Assembly: GCA_003999685.1 (NCBI GenBank)
Contig: CP021233.1
Span: 1 to 64,000, forward strand
DNA length: 64,000 bases
Source: Taiwanofungus camphoratus
Lineage: Eukaryota; Basidiomycota; Agaricomycetes; Polyporales; Taiwanofungaceae
Direction of reading: 5' to 3'
Shown: positions 1-7,683 of the stretch, piece by piece
How the letters are laid out: every line of letters starts with the position of its first letter
Position numbering within the stretch: position 1 is the stretch's first letter
Program-made: the position numbers and the translations under genes
The notes under the pieces: generated by a model
What the model was told of the DNA's origin: nothing
Database searches by the model: none
Seen by the model: only the letters and a program-made list of their open reading frames with translations

Positions 1-140
1 CTAACCTAACCTAACCTAACCTAACCTAACCTAACCTAACCTAACCTAACCTAACCTAACCTAACCTAACCTAACCTAACCTAACCTAACCTAACCTAAC
101 CTAACCTAACCTAACCTAACCCTAACCTAACCTAACCTAA
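1..140. repeat. Terminal telomere array, (CTAAC)n
   Basis: The first 120 bases are 24 perfect copies of CTAAC, followed by one 6-mer CCTAAC and three or four more 5-mers before unique sequence starts at 141. The C-rich strand reads 5' to 3' inward from the left edge, which is the expected polarity for a left chromosome end. The G-strand unit is TTAGG (5 nt), unlike the TTAGGG typical of fungi. Confidence 0.95.
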
Positions 141-3100
141 TCGCTTGAGACTGTTGCCGATGAGTTCCGAGCCATTTTTCACGCAGAGACCATTGACCAA
201 GTCTTCTCAGCTATACCTCTCGTCTATCGAGAGGTGCTCCGTCCGGTGCTGGTTAGCGTTGCGGAAGCGAAGGAACGTTCTGTTTCTTTGCAGAAGCAAT
301 TGGGTGACCTTGAGTCGCACAAAGCTAACGGTTCGCTCCCCCACCAGTTACAGGGGCTCAGCGAACCCGTCTTCCAGAGCTCAAAACTCTGGCTCGAGAC
401 GTCGCCGGCGGAGCCCGCAGCTCTGATAACCGAGTTCCAATCCTTCCGTCGGAAGGCTCTTGACTTGGCCATCGCCCAAAAGCGAGCAGAGCTCGCGTTC
501 TTTGATCGCGCATTAGACCCGACAGCAATGTTGGAGAAAATGCGGACAGTGGTTGACGAACAGTGGGCGCGCATTAGCCAGTCTAGTCGCGTTCCTGTTT
601 GGAGGGAAACTATCGACGGCGGTCAACGCTTAGATACGTGGACCAATGACCCTGTCCTCGAGTCTGAGTACAAGCGATTCGTCGCTGTGCTCCCACGCTT
701 TGCCTTCCGGGTAGTTAATATCCGTGAATCACAACTGGCACAAGCCGCGGCTCGAGCGCAAGCAAAGTCTGCCGTCAAGGCTGCAGCGGAGGTCGAGATG
801 GGTGACGCCACCGAGAACCCTGCAGCTTTGAAAAAGCTGATCGATGATGCGGTTGATCGTCGTTTCAAAGGCGAAGGCAGCTCAAAGAACGCGGTAAGTT
901 TTGTACATGGTTCTGTTCCAAAAAGCTTACCAGGCGCCGCTCTATCACGTATTTTAGGGAGCAAAGGCAAAGGCGCCAAAACGATCGGTGCGCATGAGTA
1001 CGGGAGGACGCCCTCCCAAACCTCCGCAGCGCAAGGCCAAGCAGCAGCAGGCCGCTTCCTCTGCGAAGAAGCAGAAGAAGACCAAAGATCGGAAAGGCAA
1101 AGGGAGAGCGAAATAATTCGGTCAGTTATTCGCTCGCGACTCCGTTTCTCCCAGCCGTCGTCTTATCCAGACAGTATCCTAATGTTACCCTTGCCAGTTG
1201 CAGCTCGCACCCTCCTTTATTTCGCTCCGGTTGCTTTAGTCGAAGCGGCGAGGTTCAGAAGCTGGGTGCATTGTGGCGAGGACGTTATACTACCGCCGGA
1301 CATTAGCATACACATATCTTGCGGTTTGAAATATATGTTGTACTCCCCCCCGAGCGGGGAACTCATTCAAACAGCGTTCGATGATTTCTGTGAACGAATA
1401 CGCTGGCGAGTGTATTTTAAAGTTAAACAGATTCAACTCGAACGGCAAGGTATAAGCCAACCACCTTATGATCCAGACTACGACCTTAGGGCTAAGCGGG
1501 ACTCGTCCGCCCCTAGGGCCACACAATATATCGAAAACGGTCTTAAACGCGGGCAAACATACGTCACTGATTACATACGTAGTGTCGTACCCGGTTTGAA
1601 AGCTAGAAGCCACCCTAATCGGCTTGTAGACCTGGACCGTGTTCGCCTCTGGTTGAACGAGCATAACTACCTCGTTCTCCAAACGGACAAGAATCTCGGT
1701 GCGGCAGTAGTCACAAGGGAATGGTTCATTAATGGTTGCATGAATCTTCTGTCAAATACGGCTGACTATCAGGAAATTAATCCCGGTCAGCGACAGATGT
1801 ATTTAGAAAAAGTTACAAAGCGGGTTAAGGAGTTAAGCGATTGGGTCGAAGGGGCTTTGCCTAACGATCAGACACTCCAATTAGCCAAATTCCTCCGGTC
1901 AAAATGTCCCGAGAGCGAGTTAGAGGAACCAAAGGTGCCTATCTTTTACGGGATCCCAAAAATCCATAAATCCCCAGTAAAGATGCGACCTATTGTTCCA
2001 TGTCACTCATGCGCTCAAGGGCCCGCGGCTAAAGTTGTATCTAAACTGTTGAAACCTATTATCGAGGCTGAGTCCTTTATTATACACGGATCAAAACATC
2101 TTGTGATCCAGTTAGCAAAGGTCAAAACGTTAAAATGGAAAAAGTATTGGTTAGTGGCTGGCGACGTTGTCGCTTTCTACCCAAATGTACCACTCAGAGA
2201 TTGTGTTGGCATTGTGTCCAAATTGTACACAAGACATCCTCTGGGTAGTCAGTCTATGGACCAGCCCCAGTTTTATAATGCGCTGTTTATCAGGTGCATG
2301 CAAACAGCCAATTACGATTTAATAGTCGACTTCAACGGTCGTACTTACTTTCAAAAACGAGGACTAGCTATGGGTGTGGCGTGTTCGCCTGACTTAGCTA
2401 ATCTCTATGGATGCCATTTTGAAAATCAAGTATGGCCCGGTGGACAGGTTACTCCACCGTTCCTATATTATGGTCGATACATTGATGATGTATTCGCCAT
2501 AGTTGAAGCAGGTAGTGCGGCAGAAGCTTTAGAAGCCTGCCAAAGCCGTATATCTTATGATGGCTGCACTATAACATGGGAAGTGTCTGAATGGGCGACG
2601 CCATTCCTTGACATGCTTATTTATATAGACCCCGTTTCTAACCGGGTGGAACATAAGCCATATCGGAAAGCACTTAACCATCATGAACGAATTCCATGGG
2701 TATCTCACCACCCGAAGGATGTGAAAAAAGGCACATTCATTGGGGAGATGAGCCGTTTAGCTACGCTAAGTTCTAAGTTGGAACACTACCTAGATGCCCT
2801 TCATGGGCTTGTCGACCTGTATGTCGGCCGTGGCTATCCCCCTGCTCTGGTTACTTCTTGGCTTGATTCGCATAAAGCGGTACGCTGGAAAGAACGTCTT
2901 GGAAAACCAAAATCTTCGACCGAAGATGCAGACCAAGTTGAGGGCGTACTTGCGATTAAGTCGAAGTTCAACCCCTCATGGGATCAGTTCGATGTTCATG
3001 AATTAATGACACGTGTTACGGAATCGTGGGTGAAGGATTTATCTTTCTTTAAGTCCTTCTTTTCGGCGAGTTGGGAAAACTCGGCCGCTCCGATCTTTGA

Positions 3101-3527
3101 GTATTCGTCTGGGGGTCCTAAGGATGCGACCCTATCCAGCACAGTTCAGACCACGCTTGAGGAGTGGTGGGATCCCGCCCGAGTAGCCCAGCGCAAGCTG
3201 TCGCGCGAAACGGCGGCTGCGGAAGCAGCAGCAGAACTCGCCGCCGCTGAAGCCAGGCGGTCCGATCAAATCTCGAAACCGGTGGCAGTTGTCCATGACA
3301 ACCGCGCGGACGAGGGCTGGGTTTGGACTGGGCGGTACCTGAAGAAACCCAACGGATTCATCGAAGCGGAGAAGGTCCCTGACCTTTCCCAACTCGGGTT
3401 CTTAGACAAGCGCTGGCTTGTGTCGCGTAAAAGGGAAACCAATTTCGCTGACTTAGCAAGCAAATGGCGCAGAAGTGTAATTAATGCCCAAAGTACAGAT
3501 GATGTACTATTGGAAATGGACATATAA
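141..3527 (+). CDS. Penelope-like reverse transcriptase (N-terminus missing)
   Basis: Reverse transcriptase that would copy element RNA onto chromosome ends. The frame is open from the telomere junction at 141; the first internal candidate starts are non-ATG (GTG at 234) or ATG at 531, so the true start is lost. RT hallmarks in order: TDKNLGAAVV, IPKIHKSPVKMRPIVP, AGDVVAFYPNVP (motif A), QKRGLAMGVACSPDLANLYG (motif B), YGRYIDDVFAI (catalytic motif C, YIDD), and the HHPKDVKKGTFIGEMSRL block characteristic of Penelope-like RTs, which are related to telomerase RT. No GIY-YIG endonuclease follows; the C-terminus is instead an Ala/Glu-rich, probably helical stretch. A perfect GTAAGT intron candidate (894-957) splits an N-terminal ORF1-like part from the RT. 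Confidence 0.9.
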   Translation, partial: SLETVADEFRAIFHAETIDQVFSAIPLVYREVLRPVLVSVAEAKERSVSLQKQLGDLESHKANGSLPHQLQGLSEPVFQSSKLWLETSPAEPAALITEFQSFRRKALDLAIAQKRAELAFFDRALDPTAMLEKMRTVVDEQWARISQSSRVPVWRETIDGGQRLDTWTNDPVLESEYKRFVAVLPRFAFRVVNIRESQLAQAAARAQAKSAVKAAAEVEMGDATENPAALKKLIDDAVDRRFKGEGSSKNAVSFVHGSVPKSLPGAALSRILGSKGKGAKTIGAHEYGRTPSQTSAAQGQAAAGRFLCEEAEEDQRSERQRESEIIRSVIRSRLRFSQPSSYPDSILMLPLPVAARTLLYFAPVALVEAARFRSWVHCGEDVILPPDISIHISCGLKYMLYSPPSGELIQTAFDDFCERIRWRVYFKVKQIQLERQGISQPPYDPDYDLRAKRDSSAPRATQYIENGLKRGQTYVTDYIRSVVPGLKARSHPNRLVDLDRVRLWLNEHNYLVLQTDKNLGAAVVTREWFINGCMNLLSNTADYQEINPGQRQMYLEKVTKRVKELSDWVEGALPNDQTLQLAKFLRSKCPESELEEPKVPIFYGIPKIHKSPVKMRPIVPCHSCAQGPAAKVVSKLLKPIIEAESFIIHGSKHLVIQLAKVKTLKWKKYWLVAGDVVAFYPNVPLRDCVGIVSKLYTRHPLGSQSMDQPQFYNALFIRCMQTANYDLIVDFNGRTYFQKRGLAMGVACSPDLANLYGCHFENQVWPGGQVTPPFLYYGRYIDDVFAIVEAGSAAEALEACQSRISYDGCTITWEVSEWATPFLDMLIYIDPVSNRVEHKPYRKALNHHERIPWVSHHPKDVKKGTFIGEMSRLATLSSKLEHYLDALHGLVDLYVGRGYPPALVTSWLDSHKAVRWKERLGKPKSSTEDADQVEGVLAIKSKFNPSWDQFDVHELMTRVTESWVKDLSFFKSFFSASWENSAAPIFEYSSGGPKDATLSSTVQTTLEEWWDPARVAQRKLSRETAAAEAAAELAAAEARRSDQISKPVAVVHDNRADEGWVWTGRYLKKPNGFIEAEKVPDLSQLGFLDKRWLVSRKRETNFADLASKWRRSVINAQSTDDVLLEMDI
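894..957 (+). other. Candidate intron inside element A1
   Basis: 64 nt with donor GTAAGT, a CTTAC branch-like site at 927-931 and acceptor TTTTAG. Left in, the frame runs on into the RT. Removed, the frame moves by one and the protein ends about 50 residues later in a Lys/Arg-rich tail (it contains KKQKKTKDRKGKGRAK) with a stop just after 1112. That tail resembles a nuclear localisation or nucleic-acid-binding end. The same sequence is in copy A2 (around 8080-8143). Confidence 0.5.
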
Positions 3528-3592
3528 ATCGGTTGATTCGATTTGTTTAGCTTAAGGTTATTGGTGTAACTACCTTTTGCGTTTATTCGCAC

Positions 3593-3632
3593 TTAGGGTT
3601 GTCTGTTCAAACCAGACCTAACCTAACCCTAA
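3593..3632 (+). other. Telomere-sequence stem-loop, copy 1
   Basis: TTAGGGTT (3593-3600) then GTCTG (3601-3605), loop TTCAAAC, CAGAC (3613-3617), CTAACCT bulge, AACCCTAA (3625-3632). The 5 bp inner stem and 8 bp outer stem are both perfect. The outer arms are one G-strand telomere word and its complement. The single 6-mer CCCTAA in an otherwise 5-mer array falls exactly where pairing needs it. Conserved in all three coding copies. Confidence 0.75.
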
Positions 3633-3696
3633 CCTAACCTAACCTAACCTAACCTAACCTAACCTAACGCTAAATCCTAACCTAACCTAACCTAAC
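3618..3696. repeat. Internal CTAAC array of element A1
   Basis: About 15 CTAAC units with a CCCTAA variant at the start and an irregular word (CTAACGCTAAATCCTAAC) near 3665-3680. It lies between the ORF 3' end and the structured tail. The same irregularity occurs in other copies, so this is an inherited part of the element and not a fresh telomere cap. Confidence 0.85.
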
Positions 3697-4547
3697 TGAA
3701 GGCGCTATCGCGCCTTCTCCATTTGGTAGTTTTGGGAAATAAGACGCTCGTCACGTGACTTGCCCGAAAGGGCCGGACATGTGATCAGCATCCAGGCACG
3801 GACCGGTTGAGCCGCGAGGCTGGACTGGCCTGGGCACTACCTAGTTATGGTCACCAGCGCCCCTCTGCTGTGTTAGTCCATGATCCGGTGATCTGTGAGG
3901 TGTAACATGCTATGGCACGGTGCGGCAACTTGCCGGACGCGGTCCTAGTGAATATCCCGCCCCCGCCCCGCATGGCTCGGTGAGGGTGTTCCTAGGGATC
4001 CTCAGGTTTGTGCCGTGACATGATGCTTCCTCAGTGGTCCACGCTGCCCTTATCTAGGCGCCCGGAAGTCGGACCGGTCATGTGACTCGGTCGGCACCGG
4101 CCCGGATTGTTCTATTCCCACCCTTATCACCCTAACCGATGATAAGGGATCTCTTATCTATGAGTCATCTTAAATGACTCCTTATCTTTACATCTGATTA
4201 TTATCTCTGATCAGGTGGCGGTATTGGTAAAGGCTAGGGCGTTCTAGCCTGCCTTTTGTCGGCCCGCTGATAAGAGATAAGAGAAATAGCTCTAATGTGA
4301 TTGGAGCTCACCACTACCTCATGGCCTGGTTGGTCAAATAGAATCAGTCATCGGCCTCCGGCCGATGACTCAGGGTCAATCATCTGATGACCCTGAACCA
4401 TCGGTTAAAAGTACGACGAGAGTACTGATGAGCTCCTTAGCGAAACAAGTTGGTATCTGGCAACAGATACCTTTGTTTACTCTTGTCTTCTCTATTTTTC
4501 TCATCTCTTACTACGCTCGCCCGCCTATCGGCGGTCTCGCTCCACCT
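3697..4547 (+). other. Structured 3' tail, class A (copy 1)
   Basis: Non-coding, about 850 bp. It holds perfect hairpins: GAGTCAT/ATGACTC (4162-4180), an 11 bp AGTCATCGGCC/GGCCGATGACT stem with a 3 nt loop (4346-4370), and CAGGGTCA/TGACCCTG (4371-4395), followed by the hammerhead. Bases about 3890-4090 form a core shared with class B tails, while the flanks differ. It ends CTCGCTCCACCT just before a CTAAC array. It corresponds to the non-coding terminal repeat-like part of Penelope-like elements. Confidence 0.8.
4415..4487 (+). ncRNA. Hammerhead ribozyme, type I, class A (copy 1)
   Basis: Stem I GACGAGAGTA (4415-4424) pairs over 10 bp with TACTCTTGTC (4478-4487), including one G-U. The core CTGATGA is at 4425-4431. 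Stem II is GCT/AGC (4432-4441), then GAAA at 4442-4445. Stem III pairs ACAAG with TTTGT and continues as GGTATCTG/CAGATACC. The predicted cut is after U4477. All invariant core bases are present. Hammerheads are known in Penelope-like elements. Confidence 0.9.
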
Positions 4548-4656
4548 CCTAACCTAACCTAACCTAACCTAACCTAACCTAACCTAACCTAACCTAACCT
4601 AACCTAACCTAACCTAACCTAACCTAACCTAACCTAACCTAACCTAACCTAACCTA
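4548..4656. repeat. CTAAC array between elements A1 and B1
   Basis: About 21 near-perfect CTAAC units. It caps the cut 5' side of element B1 and was the landing site for the 3' end of element A1. The 5-mer register is clean, as expected for a former chromosome terminus. Confidence 0.9.
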
Positions 4657-6477
4657 GACCTGGACAAAGTTCGCCTCTGGTTGGATGAGCATAACTACCT
4701 CGTCCTCCAAACGGACAAGAACCTCGGCGCTGCTGTAGTCACAAGGGAATGGTTCATTAATGGTTGCAACTTACTTCTGTCGAATACGGCTGACTATCAG
4801 GAAATTAATCCCGGTCAACGACAGATGTACTTAGAAAAGGTTACTAAGCGGGTCAAGGAGTTAAGCGATTGGGTCGAAGGGGCTTTGCCTCATGATCAGA
4901 CACTCCAGTTAGCCAAATACCTTCGGTCTAAATGTCCCGAGAGCGAGTTGGAAGAGCCTAAGGTTCCCATCTTCTATGGTATCCCAAAAATCCATAAGAC
5001 ACCAGTGAAGATGCGGCCTATTGTGCCCTGTCATTCATGCGCTCAAGGCCCCGCGGCTAAAGTAGTATCCAAGTTGTTGAAACCCATCATAGAGGCTGAA
5101 CCCTTTATTATACATGGTAGCAAAGACCTTGCTGCCAAGTTAGCAACGGTTAAAACACTAAAATATAAAAAGTATTGGCTTGTGGCCGGCGACGTTGTCG
5201 CTTTCTACCCAAATGTACCTCTCAGAGAATGCGTTGGCATTGTATCTAAATTGTACATCAGTCATCCACTAGGTAGTCAATCAACGGACCACCCCGAATT
5301 TTACAACGCCTTGTTTATTCGGTGTATGCAATCGGCCAATTACGATCTAATAGTTGACTTCAACGGTCACACATTTCTTCAAAAGCGAGGATTAGCAATG
5401 GGAGTGGCATGTTCACCCGACCTAGCTAATCTATATGGATGCCATTTTGAAAATAAAGTCTGGCCTTCTGGGCAGGTTAGCCCACCCTTTCTTTATTATG
5501 GGCGGTACATCGATGATGTATTCGCTATCGTTGAAGCAGGTAGTGCAGCAGAAGCACTTGAACTCTGTACCAGTCGTATTTCGTACACTGGTTGCACTAT
5601 AACATGGGAAGTGTCTGAATGGGCAACGCCATTCCTTGACATGCTTATTTATATTGACCCCGTTACCAACCGGGTGGAACATAAGCCATATCGGAAAGCA
5701 CTTAACCATCATGAAAGAATACCATGGATATCTCACCATCCAAAGGACGTTAAAAAAGGCACGTTCATTGGAGAGATGAGCCGTTTGGCCACGCTAAGTT
5801 CTAAGTTGGAACACTACTTAGATGCCCTTAAAGGGCTTGTCGATTTGTACGTCGGCCGTGGCTATCCCCCTGCTCTGGTTGTCTCCTGGCTTGATGCGCA
5901 TAAAGCAGTACGCTGGGCGAAACGTTTGGACATAAAACAAACTTCGACCGAAAAAGCGGACGCGAATGATGGCGTACTTGTGCTAAAATCACAATTCAAC
6001 CCTTCATGGGATTCTTTCGATGTTCATGAATTAATGACACGAGTCACTGGATCGTGGGTGGAGTCTTTGAGTTTTTTCAAAAACTTCTTTTCGGCGAGTT
6101 GGGAAAACTCGGCCGCTCCGATTTTTGATTATTCGGCTGGGGGTTCGCGGGATGCGACCCTTTCCGGCACAGTTCAGACCACGCTTGAGGAGTGGTGGGA
6201 TCCCGCCCGAGTAGCCCAGCGAAAGCTGTCGCGCGAAACGGCGGCTGCTTCGGCAGCAGCAGATCGTGCCGCCGCTGAAGCCCGGCGGTCTGATCAAATC
6301 TCGACACTGGCGGCGGTTGTCCATGATAACCGCGCAGACGAGGGCTGGGTATGGACTGGGCGGTACCTAAGGAAACCCACCGGATTTATTGAAGCGGAGA
6401 AGGTCCCACCTTTCCCAACTCGGATTCTTAGACAAGCGCTGGCTTGTGTCGCGGAAAAGGGAAACCAATTTCGCTGA
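4657..6477 (+). pseudogene. Penelope-like reverse transcriptase B1, fragment
   Basis: The frame is open from the telomere junction. It keeps the RT core: TDKNLGAAVV, KIHKTPVKMRPIVP, AGDVVAFYPNVP, GLAMGVACSPDLANLYG, YGRYIDDVFAI and HHPKDVKKGTFIGEMSRL. The N-terminal third is missing. The last 50 or so residues are out of frame compared with A1 and A2: the sequence after EAEKVP departs from the DLSQLGFLDKRWLVSRKRE ending because the frame shifts near 6410. Synonymous differences from A1 are many while the protein is well kept, so the lineage was under selection before this copy was cut. It could not make a full product. Confidence 0.85.
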
Positions 6478-6619
6478 CTTAGCAAGTAAGTGGCGCAGAA
6501 GTGTTATTAATGCCCAAAGTGCGGATGACGTACTTCTGGAAATGAATATTTAAACTGTTAAGTCAGTTTGATTAGCATCGGTTACATCAGGTGTAACGTT
6601 ATCTTAGTGTGTTGGTGTA

Positions 6620-6659
6620 TTAGGGTTGTCTGTTCAAACCAGACCTAACCTAACCCTAA
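6620..6659 (+). other. Telomere-sequence stem-loop, copy 2
   Basis: Same structure as at 3593-3632: TTAGGGTT (6620-6627), GTCTG, TTCAAAC loop, CAGAC, AACCCTAA (6652-6659). Sequence just upstream differs between A1 and B1 (AACTGTTAAGTCAG against ATCGGTTGATTCG), so conservation of the stem-loop stands out. Confidence 0.75.
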
Positions 6660-6743
6660 CCTAACCTAACCTAACCTAACCGAACCTAACCTAACCTAAC
6701 CTAACCTAACCTAACGCTAATCCTAACCTAACCTAACCTAACC
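6644..6743. repeat. Internal CTAAC array of element B1
   Basis: About 19 units with a CCGAACC variant and the irregular word AACGCTAATCCTAACC near 6713-6728. It separates the coding part from the class B tail. Confidence 0.85.
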
Positions 6744-7596
6744 GCCGGACTTTCCCAGTCCTGCGCTTAGGGTTGCCTTAAAATAGATAGGCGCCTTACG
6801 TGTCACATGATATGTTCGGCACTTAGTACGGACCGGCCCTTCACTGCGGCCCGGTGCGCGCCGTCCCCGCATGCTAGCGGAGCGCGCGATAACTACTATG
6901 GTCCCTAGCGCCCCTCTGCTGTGTTAGTCCATGATCTGGTGATCTGTGGGTTGTAACATGCTAGAGCACGGTGCGGCAACTTGCTGGACGCGGTCCTATT
7001 GAGTATCCCTCCCCCGCCCCGCATGGCTCGGATGGGGTGCTCACGGGGATTCCCAGGTTTGTGCCATGACATGATGCTTCCTCAGTGGTCCACGCTACCC
7101 TTAGTAGACGCCCGGAAAGCGGCCCGGTCACATGATCGGCGCGGCACCGGCTATGTTGTTCCTATCTATGTCCGGCCCGGACTAACCTTCGGCCCGGACT
7201 TCCTATCTCTTATCTCGGATCTTGAGCCTAGGCTTGCGGTCCGGATTCTAAATCTTAATCAGATGACTCTGACATCTGATCAGTAATGGTGTCTAGGCGA
7301 ATCTAGACAATGATGATTGCTCATCGCTGACTGATTAGGATAGGAGGGAGAGACGTGATTCGCTCCCATCTGCAACCCTTTGCCCTGGTACGGTCAAACT
7401 GACTTAGTCACCGGCCCCCGGGCCATGACTCAACCATAAGCATGACTTTGGTTGAACTTGGTTATAAGCGACGCTAGTGCTCTGATGAGACTTAGTCGAA
7501 ATTAGCCGTCCGATAGCGATATCGGGCTAATTAGTACTAGCTTCCATTAAGTCTTCTCAACGCTCGCAACTCCTTCGTCGTTGCTCGCTCCACCTC
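6744..7596 (+). other. Structured 3' tail, class B (copy 1)
   Basis: Non-coding, begins GCCGGACTTTCCCAG and ends CTCGCTCCACCT before CTAAC repeats. Bases about 6905-7135 match the class A core closely (TGTGTTAGTCCATGAT, GCACGGTGCGGCAACTTG, GACATGATGCTTCCTCAG). The sequence outside the core is largely different. It carries the class B hammerhead. Confidence 0.8.
7473..7541 (+). ncRNA. Hammerhead ribozyme, type I, class B (copy 1)
   Basis: Stem I GCTAGTGCT (7473-7481) pairs over 9 bp with AGTACTAGC (7533-7541), one G-U. Core CTGATGA 7482-7488. Stem II GAC-TTA-GTC (7489-7497). GAAA 7498-7501. Stem III pairs ATTAGCC with GGCTAAT and continues as a CCGATA/TATCGG hairpin. The predicted cut is after U7532. 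The stems differ from class A, yet the core is intact. Confidence 0.9.
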
Positions 7597-7683
7597 CTAA
7601 CCTAACCTAACCTAACCTAACCTAACCTAACCTAACCTAACCTAACCCTAACCTAACCTAACCTAACCCTAACTAACCTAACC
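7597..7683. repeat. CTAAC array between elements B1 and A2
   Basis: About 16 units with three 6-mer or irregular words near its inner end. It caps the cut 5' side of element A2. Confidence 0.9.

Larger units (their letters stand above)
141..4547 (+). mobile_element. Penelope-like retroelement A1 (5'-truncated, telomere-capped)
   Basis: Endonuclease-deficient Penelope-like element of the telomere-associated Coprina/Athena kind. The order is reverse transcriptase ORF (141-3527), telomeric stem-loop (3593-3632), internal CTAAC array (about 3618-3696), an 850 bp structured tail (3697-4547) with a hammerhead ribozyme, then the next CTAAC array. The telomere joins directly onto open coding frame at 141, so the element is cut off at its 5' side and healed with telomere repeats. 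Its 3' side faces the centromere, as expected if reverse transcription primed on the 3' end of the chromosome's G-strand. It is nearly identical to copy A2 at 7684-11730 over their shared length. No target-site duplication is expected or seen. Confidence 0.88.
4657..7596 (+). mobile_element. Penelope-like retroelement B1 (5'-truncated)
   Basis: Second lineage. It starts inside the RT ORF at GACCTGGACAAAG, directly after telomere repeats, so more than 1.5 kb of its 5' side is missing compared with A1. It ends with a class B tail and hammerhead. The RT protein is clearly related to A1 but differs at many residues, and the tail flanks are largely unlike class A. Confidence 0.87.

Noticed and set aside
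224-979. Minus-strand and other-frame ORFs over the Penelope-like RT genes.
   Set aside because: They mirror the conserved RT frame and change with it between copies; they are shadows of the coding strand.
7181-7440. Long GC-rich palindromic blocks in class B tails considered as a separate DNA transposon with terminal inverted repeats.
   Set aside because: The blocks occur only as part of the tail and always in the same place before the hammerhead, so they are part of the Penelope-like element.
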